Made by a program: the position numbers and the translations under genes. From positions 1-64,000 of the forward strand of contig NZ_SPOZ01000001.1 in NCBI RefSeq assembly GCF_004569635.1: a stretch of DNA of 64,000 nt, in the 5' to 3' direction. Origin of the DNA: Streptococcus sp. LYSM12. Lineage in GTDB: Bacteria; Bacillota; Bacilli; Lactobacillales; Streptococcaceae. This document shows positions 62,083 through 64,000 of this stretch, one piece after another. Positions within the stretch are counted from its first letter, which is position 1. The number at the start of each line of letters is the position of its first letter. The notes beneath the pieces are model-generated. The model was not told the origin of the DNA. It did no database searches and saw only the letters and a program-made list of their open reading frames with translations.

Positions 62083-62830
62083 GTACCGATTTGCAAAAGA
62101 GATTGTCCTTGAAGCTGGAGCGTTTTTAAGACAGCACCTGCATGATGATTTGGAAATTAAAGAAAAGGGGCATTTTACAGATTTAGTAACCCAGTTGGAT
62201 AAGGCTGTTCAAGATCATTTGACGGACCGCATTTTGACACGCTATCCAGCAGATAGCATTTTAGGAGAAGAAAGTCCCGAACACCAGCCACTTGGTCAAG
62301 GGAGGGTATGGGTCATTGATCCCATTGACGGAACGACTAATTTTATTGTTCAACAAGCAGATTTTGCAGTCTTGCTGGCTTATTTTGAAAATGGCCTAGG
62401 GCGGTTTGGTCTTATTTATGATGTGATAGCAGATAAACTTTATCATGGTGGTGGTGATTTTCCAGTCTATGAAAATGAACGTCTCTTGTCTCCTTTTCAA
62501 AGTAAGTCCTTAAAAGAGGGCTTGGTCGGCCTCAATGCGGGGCTTTATGCACAGAATTATGCTGGCTTGGCAGATTTCGCAGATCAGACCTTGGGAACTC
62601 GCTCTATCGGTAGCGCAGGCATTAGTTTTTCCCATGTCTTAACAGGACGCTTGCTGGCTCAGGCTTCTTATATCTATCCTTGGGACTACGCCGCAGCGAG
62701 CATTTTGGGTGAGAAATTAGGCTATACCTTAATGACAACCAGGGGTGAAAAACCAGCATTTTATGGTCGGGAATATGTGATGCTTGTTCCTACTGAAAAA
62801 ATAAGAGAAATAAAAGGATATTTACAGTGA
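62072..62830 (+). CDS. inositol monophosphatase family protein
   Basis: A 252-residue Mg-dependent phosphatase of the FIG superfamily. Metal sites are ILGEESPE (Glu), [11 protein letters not shown] (two Asp) and [14 protein letters not shown] (Asp). Substrates in this family include inositol-1-phosphate, 3'-phosphoadenosine 5'-phosphate and fructose-1,6-bisphosphate; which one is not decidable here. The start is TTG with AAAAGGGG upstream and lies inside the UPF0223 gene. Its stop overlaps the next gene's GTG start by four bases. Confidence 0.88.
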   Translation: MEDKYRFAKEIVLEAGAFLRQHLHDDLEIKEKGHFTDLVTQLDKAVQDHLTDRILTRYPADSILGEESPEHQPLGQGRVWVIDPIDGTTNFIVQQADFAVLLAYFENGLGRFGLIYDVIADKLYHGGGDFPVYENERLLSPFQSKSLKEGLVGLNAGLYAQNYAGLADFADQTLGTRSIGSAGISFSHVLTGRLLAQASYIYPWDYAAASILGEKLGYTLMTTRGEKPAFYGREYVMLVPTEKIREIKGYLQ

Positions 62831-64000
62831 GGTCATTACCAGCCGAATTTAAAGAGAAATATGAACACTTGCTGGGTGCAGAAGCACCAGCCTTTTTTGA
62901 GAGCTTTCAAGAACCAGCAGTAGCAGGTTTTCGGGTCAATCCCCTAAAGGAAAACCAACAGTCGTTTGGGCAAAAGATTGAAAATATGCCCTGGTCTTAC
63001 TATGGAAAGATTTCTGGTAAGTCAGTAGCGCATGTCACAGGTTTGCTCTATTCACAAGAACCAGCAGCTCAAATCGTAGGTCAAGTTGCAGCACCGACTG
63101 CTGGCATGAAGGTGCTAGATTTGGCTGCGGCTCCTGGTGGCAAGTCCACCCACCTCCTTTCCTATTTGGACAATACAGGTATCCTAGTTAGCAATGAAAT
63201 TTCAAAGAAACGTTCGAAAATCTTAGTCGAAAATCTTGAACGCTTTGGGGCGCGCAATGTTCTTGTGACCAATGAAACACCTGAGCGTTTAGCCAAGGTG
63301 TTTGCAGGTTATTTTGATATGATCGTCCTGGATGCTCCTTGTTCGGGTGAGGGGATGTTTCGTAAGGATCCAGCAGCCATGGAGTACTGGTCAAAAGCCT
63401 ATCCAAGTGAATGTGCCGTTTTGCAAAAGGAAATTCTAACTTCTGCTATGGAGATGCTTGCTCCCAATGGACAGTTGATTTATTCAACCTGTACCTGGGC
63501 GCCAGAAGAAAATGAGGCAATCGTTCACTGGCTTTTGGCCAATTATGAGGTAGAACTACTGGATATTCCCAAAATCAATGGGATGGTAGAAGGAATTCAT
63601 CTGCCACAAACAGCCCGCATGTATCCGCATCGTTTTATGGGAGAGGGGCAATTTGTTGCGAAATTTGGCTATAAGGGTGAAGCGCAAGCAAGCAGGAAAA
63701 GTAGGGGAAATAAGTCCAATCTTAGTCGAGAACAAAGTCAATTATGGCAGGAGTTTTCGAAAACGAATCTCAACTTTCAAGCAGACGGTATCTTGCAAGT
63801 CTTTGGTGAAGAGCTCTATCTATTGCCTCAGGGCTTGCCCGATGTTGCTAAGGTTAGGATTGCCCGCAATGGACTGCATCTGGGAACCTTTAAGAAGAAA
63901 CGTTTTGAGCCAAGCTTTGCCTTGGGCTTAGCCCTAAAGAGTGGAGAAGTAAGGCGAAGAGTAGAGATTTCAGAAGAAGAATTTACACGGTATGTAGCTG
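62827..64000 (+). CDS. RsmF/NSUN-type rRNA cytosine-C5 methyltransferase (3' end outside window)
   Basis: The frame starts with GTG overlapping the previous stop (GTGA) and stays open for at least 391 codons to the window edge. It encodes an RsmB/RsmF-type m5C RNA methyltransferase: AGFRVNPLK near the N-terminus, SAM-binding VLDLAAAPGGKSTHL, DAPCSGEGMFRKDP with the motif IV Cys, and IYSTCTWAPEENE with the catalytic motif VI Cys, then the C-terminal accessory domain after ~residue 300. It methylates 16S rRNA in relatives. Translational coupling to the IMPase-like gene is clear from the overlap. Confidence 0.9.
   Translation, partial: MRSLPAEFKEKYEHLLGAEAPAFFESFQEPAVAGFRVNPLKENQQSFGQKIENMPWSYYGKISGKSVAHVTGLLYSQEPAAQIVGQVAAPTAGMKVLDLAAAPGGKSTHLLSYLDNTGILVSNEISKKRSKILVENLERFGARNVLVTNETPERLAKVFAGYFDMIVLDAPCSGEGMFRKDPAAMEYWSKAYPSECAVLQKEILTSAMEMLAPNGQLIYSTCTWAPEENEAIVHWLLANYEVELLDIPKINGMVEGIHLPQTARMYPHRFMGEGQFVAKFGYKGEAQASRKSRGNKSNLSREQSQLWQEFSKTNLNFQADGILQVFGEELYLLPQGLPDVAKVRIARNGLHLGTFKKKRFEPSFALGLALKSGEVRRRVEISEEEFTRYVA

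Overview
The window is a low-GC Firmicute chromosome segment that I read as Streptococcus. The grounds are the mtlA-mtlR-mtlF-mtlD order, a MntE-type manganese exporter, an SpxA-truB-ribF neighbourhood, a cydABDC cluster with menA and a polyprenyl synthase but no quinone-ring genes, LPXTG surface proteins and BOX-like intergenic repeats. It looks most like an animal-associated species of the S. suis type, but the species is inference. No rRNA, tRNA, CRISPR array or intact prophage was seen. The left edge cuts an IS3-family element and the right edge cuts an rRNA methyltransferase gene.

Layout. 0.6-5.9 kb: an MFS exporter, a zinc alcohol dehydrogenase behind a MerR-type promoter, a ThiO/DadA-like FAD oxidase (minus), an SGNH hydrolase and a signal-peptidase-like protein lacking both catalytic residues. 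6-16.3 kb: glmS with NagR-like operators, an amino-acid ABC importer, and the mannitol PTS operon. 16.4-21 kb (minus): mntE, an XRE regulator, pepT and a Cof-type HAD phosphatase, flanked by two minisatellites built from small hairpins. 22.6-34.7 kb: a surface-protein island with a membrane-tethered thioredoxin, a 3217-residue sortase-anchored adhesin (vWA domain plus about 16 isopeptide D2 domains, seven nearly identical), a second LPXTG protein with Pro/Asn repeats and two G5 domains, and a tiny zinc-ribbon protein. 34.7-36 kb is repeat-filled and gene-free.

36-43.2 kb: one operon joining a PRD/EIIB/EIIA regulator, a complete lactose/cellobiose-type PTS (IIA, IIB, IIC), an M42 and an M24 aminopeptidase, and a MalY/PatB-type PLP enzyme. 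I read it as uptake and dismantling of a sugar-amino-acid or glycopeptide conjugate, and it is the strongest candidate for an undescribed pathway. 43.4-51.8 kb: respiration genes (polyprenyl synthase, cydC, cydD, cydB, cydA, menA), implying bd oxidase driven by a quinone made from a scavenged ring precursor. 52.4-54.8 kb: DUF2130 protein, GNAT acetyltransferase and AadA-like nucleotidyltransferase, translationally coupled behind a long structured leader. 55.2-58.1 kb (minus): a very cationic repeat protein followed by four tandem membrane-anchored paralogues, the last frameshifted, laid out like a toxin/immunity or self-protection locus. 58.4-64 kb: truB, ribF, a potassium channel, then spxA, UPF0223, an inositol-monophosphatase-like gene and an RsmF-type methyltransferase.

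Two themes cross the window. Intergenic repeats are abundant: a ~105-bp MITE-like family with TATAGTC ends, BOX-like elements, and a dispersed gene-end repeat. Two of these families appear to supply the last codons of thiO and truB. Several genes (thiO, mtlR, truB, ribF) have a -10 box only about six bases before the start codon and no Shine-Dalgarno, suggesting leaderless mRNAs.
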